In this document: positions 57,443-64,000 of the stretch, piece after piece
Layout of the letters: every line of letters begins with the position of its first letter
How positions within the stretch are numbered: position 1 is the first letter of the stretch
Assembly: GCA_035295745.1 (NCBI GenBank)
Contig: DATGIL010000098.1
Location: 124,001-188,000, forward strand
Direction of reading: 5' to 3'
DNA: 64,000 bases
Source: JAIQFL01 sp035295745
GTDB lineage: Bacteria > Acidobacteriota > Terriglobia > Bryobacterales > Bryobacteraceae
Made by a program: the position numbers and the translations under genes
The notes under the pieces: model-generated
What the model saw: the letters and a program-made list of their open reading frames with translations, nothing else
What the model was told of the DNA's origin: nothing
The model's database searches: none

Positions 57443-59169
57443 GGTCGTTTTTGCAAGGCTGTGGCGAACTCCGCGGCTGGAAGCGTATTCATAATGTCCT
57501 TAGGCCCGAGCCATCCGCGGCGCGCCGTGACTACGCCGTAGCGCATGCTTCTGAGGTGGCTGGGATGGTGCGCGTCGGTGGAGATGGTGAATTTCGCGCC
57601 TTTGGCTCTCGCGGTGCGCGCCAGGGCGCCGCTCAGGTCGAGGCGCTCCGGACTGGCATTGATCTCCAACCACACGTCACGGCGAACGGCTTCGGTGACG
57701 ATACGGTCGAAGTCGAAAGGAAATGGATCGCGATGCAGCAGCATGCGGCCTGTCGGATGGCCGAGGACGCGCAGATGCGGGCATTCCAGCGCGCGCAGCA
57801 GGCGGTCAGTCATCTCGGCATGCTCCAGGTTCATGTTGTTGTGCACGCTGCCGATCACGATGTCGAGTTCAGCCAGCGCATCATTCGCCAAGTCCATGGC
57901 GCCGTCGCGGAGAATGTCGCACTCGATGCCGGAGAAGATGCGAATCCCCAGGCCGTTTCGATTGATTTCGCGGACCTGCTTCGCAAAGGCCACGGCCCGC
58001 TTTTCATCCAGTCCATTGGCCATCGCAAGCGCTTTGGAATGGTCGGTGATGGCCATGTATTCGTAGCCCCGTTCGCGCGCGGCTTCGGCCATCTCCGCGA
58101 GAGTAGCCCGGCCATCGGTCTCGGTGGTGTGCATGTGGATGTCGCCGCGGATGTGGCGCAGTTCCACCAGTTCGGGAAGGCTGTTTAGTTCCGCGGCTTC
58201 AATCTCGCCTGTATTCTCACGAAGTTCGGGCGGAATCCACGGCAGTCCGATCGCCTCGTACACGCCGGCCTCCGTCGCGCCCGCCACTTTGAAATCGTCT
58301 TCCACGCGAAAGAGACCGTATTCGCTCAGCTTCAGCCCCATTTTTACGGCGCGCATGCGGATGGCGACGTTGTGATCCTTGCTGCCCGTGAAGTATTGCA
58401 TGGCGGCACCAAAGGTATCGGGGGGCAGGGTGCGCACATCCACCTGCAGACCCTCCAACCCGACCTTCGCACTGGCCTTGTTGGCGCCGTGCGCCAGGAC
58501 CTCTTCCACCCGCGGATAGGCGACAAATCGTTCGAGTGCGGAAGTGGCGCCTGGACCCGTGACCAGCAGGTCCAGATCGCCCACTGTCTCCTTGCCCCGC
58601 CGTAAGCTGCCGGCGGGCGTAATGGACTCGACTCCCGGAGCCTGCCGCAACTCTTGGATCAACTCCGCGGCCATAGTCTCGGCATAGCTGAGCAGGTACC
58701 GGCCGGTGCGCTGGCGGTAGGCTGCGATGGAACGTAGAACTTTCTCCTCCAGCTTGGCGCCCATGCGCGGCAGAGTCCGCAGCTTCTGTTCCTGGCAGAG
58801 ACGCTCCAGCTCATCAATGGTGCCGATGTGGAAATGTTCGAAGATCAGGGCGATTCCCTTGGGTCCGAGTCCCTGAATTTTGAGGAATTCGAGCGCACCC
58901 GGAGGGAACTTCTGCAGCAGTACGTCTCTCTGCTTGCAGGACTGCCGTTCCACGATCTCGCTCAACACCTGTGCCAGGCTCTTGCCAATACCCGGGATGT
59001 CGGTGATCTTGCGGGACGGGTCGCGGAGAATGTCGGCGATCCTTTCGGGGTAGCCCTCCACCGCCGTGGCGCCATTGCGATAGCTACGAATGCGGAATGA
59101 ATCTTCCGCGCCGATCTCCATCAGGTCGGCGGTCTCCGCGAGCAGGCGCGCGATTTCCTTATTCTCCAA
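57439..59169 (-). CDS. polX: DNA polymerase X with PHP domain
   Basis: A 576-residue family X repair polymerase. The 8-kDa-type helix-hairpin-helix region (ITDIPGIGKSLAQVLSEIV; IQGLGPKGIALIFEHF) is followed by the palm with GSLRRGKETVGDLDLLV (GS motif and DxD), and a C-terminal PHP phosphoesterase domain (DIHMHTTETDG, YMAITDHSK, GIECDIL, NNMNLEHAEM). Bacterial PolX fills short gaps in base excision repair, and its PHP domain gives 3'-5' exonuclease activity. The Nudix gene overlaps its end by 4 nt. Confidence 0.93.
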   Translation of the reverse strand: MENKEIARLLAETADLMEIGAEDSFRIRSYRNGATAVEGYPERIADILRDPSRKITDIPGIGKSLAQVLSEIVERQSCKQRDVLLQKFPPGALEFLKIQGLGPKGIALIFEHFHIGTIDELERLCQEQKLRTLPRMGAKLEEKVLRSIAAYRQRTGRYLLSYAETMAAELIQELRQAPGVESITPAGSLRRGKETVGDLDLLVTGPGATSALERFVAYPRVEEVLAHGANKASAKVGLEGLQVDVRTLPPDTFGAAMQYFTGSKDHNVAIRMRAVKMGLKLSEYGLFRVEDDFKVAGATEAGVYEAIGLPWIPPELRENTGEIEAAELNSLPELVELRHIRGDIHMHTTETDGRATLAEMAEAARERGYEYMAITDHSKALAMANGLDEKRAVAFAKQVREINRNGLGIRIFSGIECDILRDGAMDLANDALAELDIVIGSVHNNMNLEHAEMTDRLLRALECPHLRVLGHPTGRMLLHRDPFPFDFDRIVTEAVRRDVWLEINASPERLDLSGALARTARAKGAKFTISTDAHHPSHLRSMRYGVVTARRGWLGPKDIMNTLPAAEFATALQKRP

Positions 59170-59238
59170 TCCAGGTTCCTCGATTCAATTGTAGCGATTC
59201 GCCTCCGTCCTTTCCGCACGCTGAAGCGTTTTGTAAGT

Positions 59239-61194
59239 ATGCAGTGCAGGCCCTTCGTACAATCCGCGGTCGCAATCCTGGCAGTGCTTGCCGCGCAGCC
59301 CGGCGCCAGCGCGCAGACCAGTCCGTTTACAGTGACATCGGCAGCGAGTTACCAGACCACTGTGGCGCCGGACTCCCTGGTCTCGATGTTCGGCGCGAAT
59401 CTCGCGGCGGCCGCCGCCTCTGCAACATTGGACGCCAACGGTCAGTTGCCCACGCAATTGGGCGGGATCAGCGTGCTGGTGGACGGCCAGGCGGCGGCAC
59501 TGCTCTACGTCTCGCCCTTGCAGGTGAATTTCCTGGTGCCGGGAAGCACCACGCCCGGCAACGTGAGCGTGGTGGTGCAACGGGGGAGCGGAACGCCGCT
59601 CAGCGGCACCATGCAGGTGCAGAATACGGCTCTGGGAATCTTTACCGCGGACTCTTCGGGCAGCGGCGCCGGATCGATTCTCAACGCGGTGACCTACGCG
59701 GGCGCCCCTTTCCTGGTGGAGACCACCGCCAATACCGGTTCCGACAAACGGACGCGTCTCTCCGTCTACGCTACCGGTGTGCGGTACGCCGGCAACCCGA
59801 ACCACGATCCCACCGTGACCAACGTCGCCGGCGCGGTGGATGCCGAAGCGCAGGACACCTCCGGCAATCACTATTCGCTGACGGTGGAGTACGCCGGTGC
59901 GGCTCCGGGCTATTTCGGACTCGATCAGGTGAATCTGGTGCTGCCGCCCGAACTGGATAGTGCGGGAGTGGTCTCCCTGACGCTCGCTGCCGAGTTGAGC
60001 ACGTCCAATGTCGTCACGTTCCAGATGGGAAGCCTGCCGGCGAGCGAGATCGGCCTGGCGGGGATCACTCTGGATTCGACTGCGGTGACCGGCGGGGACG
60101 GGTTGACCGGCACGGTGTCATTGAACGCTCCCGCAAGGACAGCCGGGTTTGTCGTCGCGCTCCGGTCCAGCAATGGTGCAGTACAGCTTCCGCTGTCGCT
60201 GACGATTCCCGTGGGTCAGGTCTCCGCTAATTTTTCGATTGCGACTTCGAGCGTGACCACGGTGCAGATGGTCACGATCAGCGCACAGAGCGGCGGTACC
60301 ACACAGAACGCGACTCTCGAAGTGGATCCGTTGAGCACAGTGCGTCTGACGAATTTTCTGATCGCTCCATCCAGCGTGCAGGGTGGGCAGACGGCATCTG
60401 GAACCGTGTCATTAGGCGCTGCGGCACTCTCTGGCGGTGCTTCGGTTCAGATCACGAGTTCGAGCAGCGCGGCACAACCGCCCGCCGCCGTCACAGTTCC
60501 GTTCGGAGCCACCTCCGCGACCTTTTCGATTCCGACCTCCGTGGTGACGGCACCGCAGACTGCCACGTTGACGGCAACTTACGGAAAGGTCAGCCTGACC
60601 GCGCCACTGGCCGTGATGCCGGTGCTGCAGCTGACACTCCAGAGCAATACGATTACCGGCGGCAATAGCGTCAATGGCACGATTACCCTCGGGCAGACCG
60701 CGCCAGCCGCCGGTGTCACCTTGAACGTGCAGTGCGACAATCGCGCCATCGCGCAGCCTCCGCTCACGGTCACGATTCCGGGCGGGCAGACCTCGGTCTC
60801 GTTCGTGGTTACCACCATCCCGGTAACGGCGTCTCGCACGATTACGATTACCGTATCGTATGGCGGATCGACTCAGTCGGCGACGCTCACGGTGAATCCG
60901 GCGGGAACGGCATCGCTGAGTTCTCTCATGATCTCGCCGGATCACGTCACAGGTGGGACCAATGCTACCGGGACCGCGACTCTGGGCGCTCCCGCGCCAA
61001 TCGGCGGGACCGCCGTAAATCTGATGAGCAGCAACGTCTTCGCGGCGCAGGTGCCGCAATTCATCCAGGTGCCGCAAGGCCAGACGAGCGCCACGTTCAC
61101 GATCACGACGACGCACAGCAGCGCGACGCAGACCGTGACGATCACAGGCTCGACTGCGGGAGTAAGCAAGTCAGCAACGTTAACGGTTCAATAG
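59239..61194 (+). CDS. Secreted TIGR03437 / Ig-like repeat protein
   Basis: A 651-residue secreted protein with signal peptide MQCRPFVQSAVAILAVLAAQ. Residues about 28-260 match the TIGR03437 domain, which is usually C-terminal but is here at the front (SAASYQTTVAPDSLVSMFGA, LLYVSPLQVNFLVPG, LSVYATGVRYAG). Then follow four about 90-residue Ig-like repeats (starting at about 270, 372, 458 and 551), each with the pattern VTGGxxxxGTVxL, PxGGTxVxL and GQTSATFxIxT...TxTITxxxGG. It should be an extracellular adhesin or scaffold; no enzymatic site is seen. The 50-bp hairpin repeat directly follows the TAG stop. Confidence 0.85.
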   Translation: MQCRPFVQSAVAILAVLAAQPGASAQTSPFTVTSAASYQTTVAPDSLVSMFGANLAAAAASATLDANGQLPTQLGGISVLVDGQAAALLYVSPLQVNFLVPGSTTPGNVSVVVQRGSGTPLSGTMQVQNTALGIFTADSSGSGAGSILNAVTYAGAPFLVETTANTGSDKRTRLSVYATGVRYAGNPNHDPTVTNVAGAVDAEAQDTSGNHYSLTVEYAGAAPGYFGLDQVNLVLPPELDSAGVVSLTLAAELSTSNVVTFQMGSLPASEIGLAGITLDSTAVTGGDGLTGTVSLNAPARTAGFVVALRSSNGAVQLPLSLTIPVGQVSANFSIATSSVTTVQMVTISAQSGGTTQNATLEVDPLSTVRLTNFLIAPSSVQGGQTASGTVSLGAAALSGGASVQITSSSSAAQPPAAVTVPFGATSATFSIPTSVVTAPQTATLTATYGKVSLTAPLAVMPVLQLTLQSNTITGGNSVNGTITLGQTAPAAGVTLNVQCDNRAIAQPPLTVTIPGGQTSVSFVVTTIPVTASRTITITVSYGGSTQSATLTVNPAGTASLSSLMISPDHVTGGTNATGTATLGAPAPIGGTAVNLMSSNVFAAQVPQFIQVPQGQTSATFTITTTHSSATQTVTITGSTAGVSKSATLTVQ

Positions 61195-61197
61195 GGC

Positions 61198-61247
61198 GTG
61201 GCGCAAAGACTCTTCCTTGCCGCGTCGGGACTCTTCTCGACGCTTTT
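61198..61247 (+). repeat. 50-bp double-hairpin dispersed repeat, copy C (terminator-like)
   Basis: It starts GTGGCGC 3 nt after the TAG stop of the TIGR03437 gene (61192-61194). The first hairpin GCAAAGA with TCCTTGC has one mismatch (G-U on the other strand); the second has GCGTCGGGA with TCTCGACGC, one G-U pair, followed by TTTT. It is the likely terminator of the gene. Confidence 0.8.
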
Positions 61248-61320
61248 CGGGAGTCCACCGAGTCTGCCCTGGGACAAAAGTCTGGACAAGAGTAATCGCG
61301 ACGCGTCGAAACAACTATGT

Positions 61321-62802
61321 TTACTTGGGATTTCCGATCGTGGAGATAGTCTCCACATTGAATTTGCGGTAGTCGGAATAATGCGTGACGTCGTGCTCGC
61401 GAATTCCTTTGAACAACAGGCGTGCGCCCACGTGGTCTTCCTCATACGTCGGCAGCCAGACTTCGTTGTTCACGAATGCCTGCTCGATCACCACACCGGA
61501 ACCTTTCTGCACATTGGCAAGGAATCCGCCCACCTTCAAGTCGCCGACGAACCACGCTTCCATCCTCGCCACGTCGTGCGCCTTTTCGTCAACCCAGACC
61601 ACCCCCGCCAGCTTCTGCACTACCTTCTCGATCATCTTGTGCGGCTTAAAATCAGGATTCGGTTCGAAGTCGAAGACCAGCACATCCTGCCCTCGGAAAC
61701 GCTCACGGCGCGGATTCACAAAGCGGCACGCCCGCATCACCGTGTCGATCGAGATGTTGTCATCGTCCTTCTCCTTGCCCTCCGCCTCGACCTTCTCCTT
61801 TTTCGCCTGCTTCTTTTGCAGTTCCTCTACGCGCTTGCGCACCCGATCCTGTTCCTTCTGCTGCTCGGAAGGTCCCAGCGGTTTGCCGTCCTTCTTCACC
61901 AGAGTCGAAACTTCCTCGCCATTCAGATAAAAGAAGCTGTACTCCTTCACCTCACGCTTCTTCAACGTCCCGTTGGCTTCGATCTGGGTCTGCTCCTCTG
62001 TGCGCGTTCCGGCGTAATTCTCCTTGATTTTGTCGATGACCTTCTGATTCTGTTCGATCTCCTTGAAGAGTGCCTTCAAATCGGGCAGTGCCACCTGGGA
62101 TTGCTTGGGAAAGTCGAACACGTGACCGGCGATCGGCTCATTGACGGCCACCTTACTCACCGTGATCGAGTAGTTCACGCTGCCGCGCTTCCACTCGATC
62201 TGGTAGGGAACCTGGATGCCTCCCGCGGTGCGATAGTCCGCGTACAACGCCTCGTCCGCTCCGCCGGCGGGCGATTCTTTGACGATGAGATGTGACTCCG
62301 GATCGAAGAACACCTGGCGCTTCACGCCGCTCGACCCAGTAACCTCCACCTGCAGAGCATCCTTGCCGCGGACCTGTGCGTGGCCGATGAGAACCGCGCC
62401 CATCTTGCTCTTCTTCACGTCTACCAGTCGCGAATTGTAATACTGCGCCGCGGCTTCCAACTGCATGCCTGCTGCGCCCAACAGAGTCGAGATCTGTCCA
62501 GTAGCATCCTGCCGCCATGCCGACTTGCCGTTATAGGCCTCGATGGACGCCGCGCCGCCCATGACCAGCTCCGTGTAGTATTGATTGGGCGCTTTGACAT
62601 CGAACGTGTAGGTCCCCGATCGCCCGTCCGCGCCGGCGACGGTCCCCTCGATCAGCAATGACTGGACTTTCGCGAGTGCCACCGCGCCACCCGCGGCCTT
62701 CACATACTGTTCCAGGATCTTGCCGGCATCCTGCGGGCCGGCGCCTGCCCCGTGCAATTCGGACCAAGCCAGGAGCAGTAGAAGAACTGGTGCTGTCCGC
62801 AT
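61321..62802 (-). CDS. Exported hypothetical protein, outer membrane lipoprotein-sorting-like
   Basis: A 493-residue exported protein with signal peptide MRTAPVLLLLLAWSELHGAG. The first half (about 25-245) looks like a LolA/LolB-type half barrel (GKILEQYVKAAGGAVALAKV, SGTYTFDVKAPNQYYTELV, LIGHAQVRGKDALQVEV, GIQVPYQIEWKRGSVNYSIT). A highly charged coiled segment follows (about 300-345, EQQKEQDRVRKRVEELQKKQ), then another beta-rich region (GQDVLVFDFEPNPDF, VVWVDEKAHDVARMEAWFVG). It is a common acidobacterial layout; the role in lipoprotein or lipid handling is inference. Confidence 0.72.
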   Translation of the reverse strand: MRTAPVLLLLLAWSELHGAGAGPQDAGKILEQYVKAAGGAVALAKVQSLLIEGTVAGADGRSGTYTFDVKAPNQYYTELVMGGAASIEAYNGKSAWRQDATGQISTLLGAAGMQLEAAAQYYNSRLVDVKKSKMGAVLIGHAQVRGKDALQVEVTGSSGVKRQVFFDPESHLIVKESPAGGADEALYADYRTAGGIQVPYQIEWKRGSVNYSITVSKVAVNEPIAGHVFDFPKQSQVALPDLKALFKEIEQNQKVIDKIKENYAGTRTEEQTQIEANGTLKKREVKEYSFFYLNGEEVSTLVKKDGKPLGPSEQQKEQDRVRKRVEELQKKQAKKEKVEAEGKEKDDDNISIDTVMRACRFVNPRRERFRGQDVLVFDFEPNPDFKPHKMIEKVVQKLAGVVWVDEKAHDVARMEAWFVGDLKVGGFLANVQKGSGVVIEQAFVNNEVWLPTYEEDHVGARLLFKGIREHDVTHYSDYRKFNVETISTIGNPK

Positions 62803-62853
62803 TCGTAATTGGTGGACGCCTGTGCGGAGATTTGGTTTCGCCCTGCGCCGGAT

Positions 62854-63348
62854 TTACCTGCCGGCCACCCGACTGCGCCGTTCCATCAGAACGGTATCGC
62901 GCCAACGCCCATCCATGAATCCGATGGCCTCCCGGGTTCCTACTACGCGAAACCCGCACTTGCGATGGATTGCGATGCTGGCTGGATTCTCGGGGAAAAT
63001 GCTGGCCTGTAGCGTCCAGATTCCGTTCAGTTCGGAGGCGGCGGACAGTGACTGCAGGAGTGCCACGCCGACTCCCGCACCGCGCGCGTGCGCCGCGACA
63101 TATACGCTGACTTCGGCAACTCCGGCGTAGACAGCCCGCGCCGACACCGCGCTCAAGGCGGCCCATCCGAGCACCTCGCCTGCCCGGCGCATGACGAGAC
63201 GGCAGTGCGGAAGATGTCCCGCATCCCACTTCGCCCAGTCAGGAGCCGCCCTCTCAAAAGTAGCGTTCCCGGTGGCGAGGCCCTCCCGGTAGATCTGACA
63301 TACGGAATCCCAATCGGCTGGGGACATCCCTTCAATCCCTGACGTCAT
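62854..63348 (-). CDS. GNAT family N-acetyltransferase (phosphinothricin acetyltransferase-like)
   Basis: A 164-residue acetyltransferase. ATG 63348 gives the family N-terminus (MTSGIEGMSPADWDSVCQIY). Typical PAT/MddA-group features: EGLATGNATFERAAPDW, ALSAVSARAVYAGVAEVSVY, the acetyl-CoA loop ARGAGVGVALLQSL and the end ASIFPENPASIAIHRKCGFR. Members acetylate phosphinothricin, methionine sulfone or other amines. The substrate is unknown. The longer ORF upstream overlaps the divergent membrane gene. Confidence 0.85.
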   Translation of the reverse strand: MTSGIEGMSPADWDSVCQIYREGLATGNATFERAAPDWAKWDAGHLPHCRLVMRRAGEVLGWAALSAVSARAVYAGVAEVSVYVAAHARGAGVGVALLQSLSAASELNGIWTLQASIFPENPASIAIHRKCGFRVVGTREAIGFMDGRWRDTVLMERRSRVAGR

Positions 63349-63428
63349 GCATTTCAGTTTACGTGCCCCGCTATCGAAGGAGAAGGTAGATCTGACAGGT
63401 GGAAGCTGGGAGAATCGGCGTCGAGTCA

Positions 63429-63743
63429 ATGTCTTCCTTCGCTGTCGGGAAACCGCATCCGCGGCCCTCACTCATCGTTTTCGTCGCGCTGCAGACGCTG
63501 GACGTGCTTACCACGCTCATCGGATTACGCATCGGCGCCTCGGAAGGCAGCATGTTCATCGGTAATCTGATGCGCGTGGGGCCGGTGGCGGGACTGCTGA
63601 TCTCCAAGATCTTCGCGGTGCTGCTGGTTTCCGTGGCCCTGAAGTTCAGACGGCCGCGAGTGGTAGTATTCCTGAACTACTGGTCGGCCGCCGTAGTGAC
63701 CTGGAACCTGCTGATGATCCTGATGACTGCGCTTCGCCGGTAG
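63429..63743 (+). CDS. Small membrane protein, DUF5658-like
   Basis: A 104-residue protein from ATG 63429. It has three or four TM helices: LIVFVALQTLDVLTTLIGL, GPVAGLLISKIFAVLLVSVA and VVFLNYWSAAVVTWNLLMI. The start of the first helix with LQTLDVLTT resembles the DUF5658 family. The gene lies divergent from the GNAT gene and converges on the partial gene at 63747. Function is unknown. Confidence 0.7.
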   Translation: MSSFAVGKPHPRPSLIVFVALQTLDVLTTLIGLRIGASEGSMFIGNLMRVGPVAGLLISKIFAVLLVSVALKFRRPRVVVFLNYWSAAVVTWNLLMILMTALRR

Positions 63744-63746
63744 CGC

Positions 63747-64000
63747 TCAACGCTCCGAGCTCAGGCTGCGCATGATTTTGGATTGCATCAGGTGCTCGCG
63801 CCTGAGGCCGACAATCAACACCCGCCACGGACACGTGAAAGGGGTAGTTGCTTCCACCGCGATACCCGGATCTTTCGTGCGCCCGCCTAGACGCGTAATC
63901 AGGATATTTCCCTCCAGCCGCTCCAACCATGCCGGCGGGTAATTGCCCTCCCGCACTTCGGCAATGGCAACGGAAACGGCTCCGGGAAGCTGAAACACAA
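63747..64000 (-). CDS. C-terminal end of a protein resembling the GH97 N-terminal domain (5' truncated by window edge)
   Basis: The last 83 readable codons of a gene that continues past the window. The sequence AVSVAIAEVREGNYPPAWLE, then PFTCPWRVLIVGLRREHLM, resembles the end of the N-terminal beta domain of GH97 alpha-glucosidases, where PWRVLxxG precedes the catalytic barrel. The gene stops right after this domain (KIMRSLSSER), so the catalytic part is missing here. It is either a truncated gene or a stand-alone domain. Identification is from recall of the family pattern. Confidence 0.4.
   Translation of the reverse strand, partial: VFQLPGAVSVAIAEVREGNYPPAWLERLEGNILITRLGGRTKDPGIAVEATTPFTCPWRVLIVGLRREHLMQSKIMRSLSSER

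Noticed and set aside
61198..62295. 365-aa plus-strand ORF
   Set aside because: It begins in the 50-bp repeat and runs antisense to the signal-peptide-bearing 493-aa protein; Leu/His-rich shadow composition.

Overview
The window looks like a chromosome segment from an acidobacterium of the Solibacter/Bryobacter kind. This is an inference from gene content: four long MacB/FtsX-type permeases with no ATPase subunit beside them (the acidobacterial 'ADOP' type), two proteins with the Solibacter-type TIGR03437 domain, a very large TonB-dependent receptor with an N-terminal carboxypeptidase-regulatory domain, a DUF1549/DUF1553 cytochrome plus DUF1501 pair, GC-rich coding sequence and many short, often overlapping, mixed-strand operons. 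No phage, transposase or CRISPR array was found.

Layout. 1-3.8 kb (+): end of an ADOP permease, a short SecA-family ATPase, a 48-residue ORF and an OmpA-type lipoprotein. 3.9-8.0 kb (-): a membrane protein, an exported protein made of five perfect 19-residue repeats, an ExeA-like ATPase, infC and a LuxR-type regulator. 8.1-14 kb: M48 protease, M19 dipeptidase, VOC and AhpD-like proteins, two hydrolases and a GNAT acetyltransferase. 14-24 kb: Gfo/Idh/MocA oxidoreductase, two ADOP permeases, an ABC exporter pair and a WGR-SUKH fusion. 24-34 kb: purM-purN, a three-gene amidohydrolase operon in which only the middle protein keeps metal ligands, dtd with a glucuronokinase-like GHMP kinase, nikR-acpS, greA with a CDP-alcohol phosphatidyltransferase. 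34-43 kb: subtilisin-like protease, folP, cupin, DUF1549/1553 and DUF1501 proteins, tRNA-Arg(UCG), CheY-like regulator. 43-52 kb: TonB receptor behind a clear promoter and a coupled leader ORF, then a minus-strand run that begins with a tetraheme cytochrome c / Fe-S protein / NrfD quinone module. 52-64 kb: hydrolase, a nucleotidyltransferase with a 90-residue partner (toxin-antitoxin-like), a fourth ADOP permease, Nudix hydrolase, PolX, a TIGR03437/Ig-repeat secreted protein, a sorting-type protein, GNAT, a small membrane protein and the end of a GH97-like protein.

Two features stand out. The first is the secreted repeat protein at 4844-5275: five 57-bp units differ at many third codon positions but encode an identical 15-residue core, so the peptide itself is under selection. 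The second is a dispersed 50-bp double-hairpin element present four times, with paired (compensatory) substitutions in its stems. In three copies it starts 0-3 nt after a TAG stop codon and ends in a hairpin plus CTTTT, so it looks like a mobile or propagated transcription terminator.

All calls come from reading the sequence and recalled family signatures; no database search was run. Starts were moved from the longest ORF where a signal peptide, a Shine-Dalgarno site or a family-typical N-terminus argued for it.
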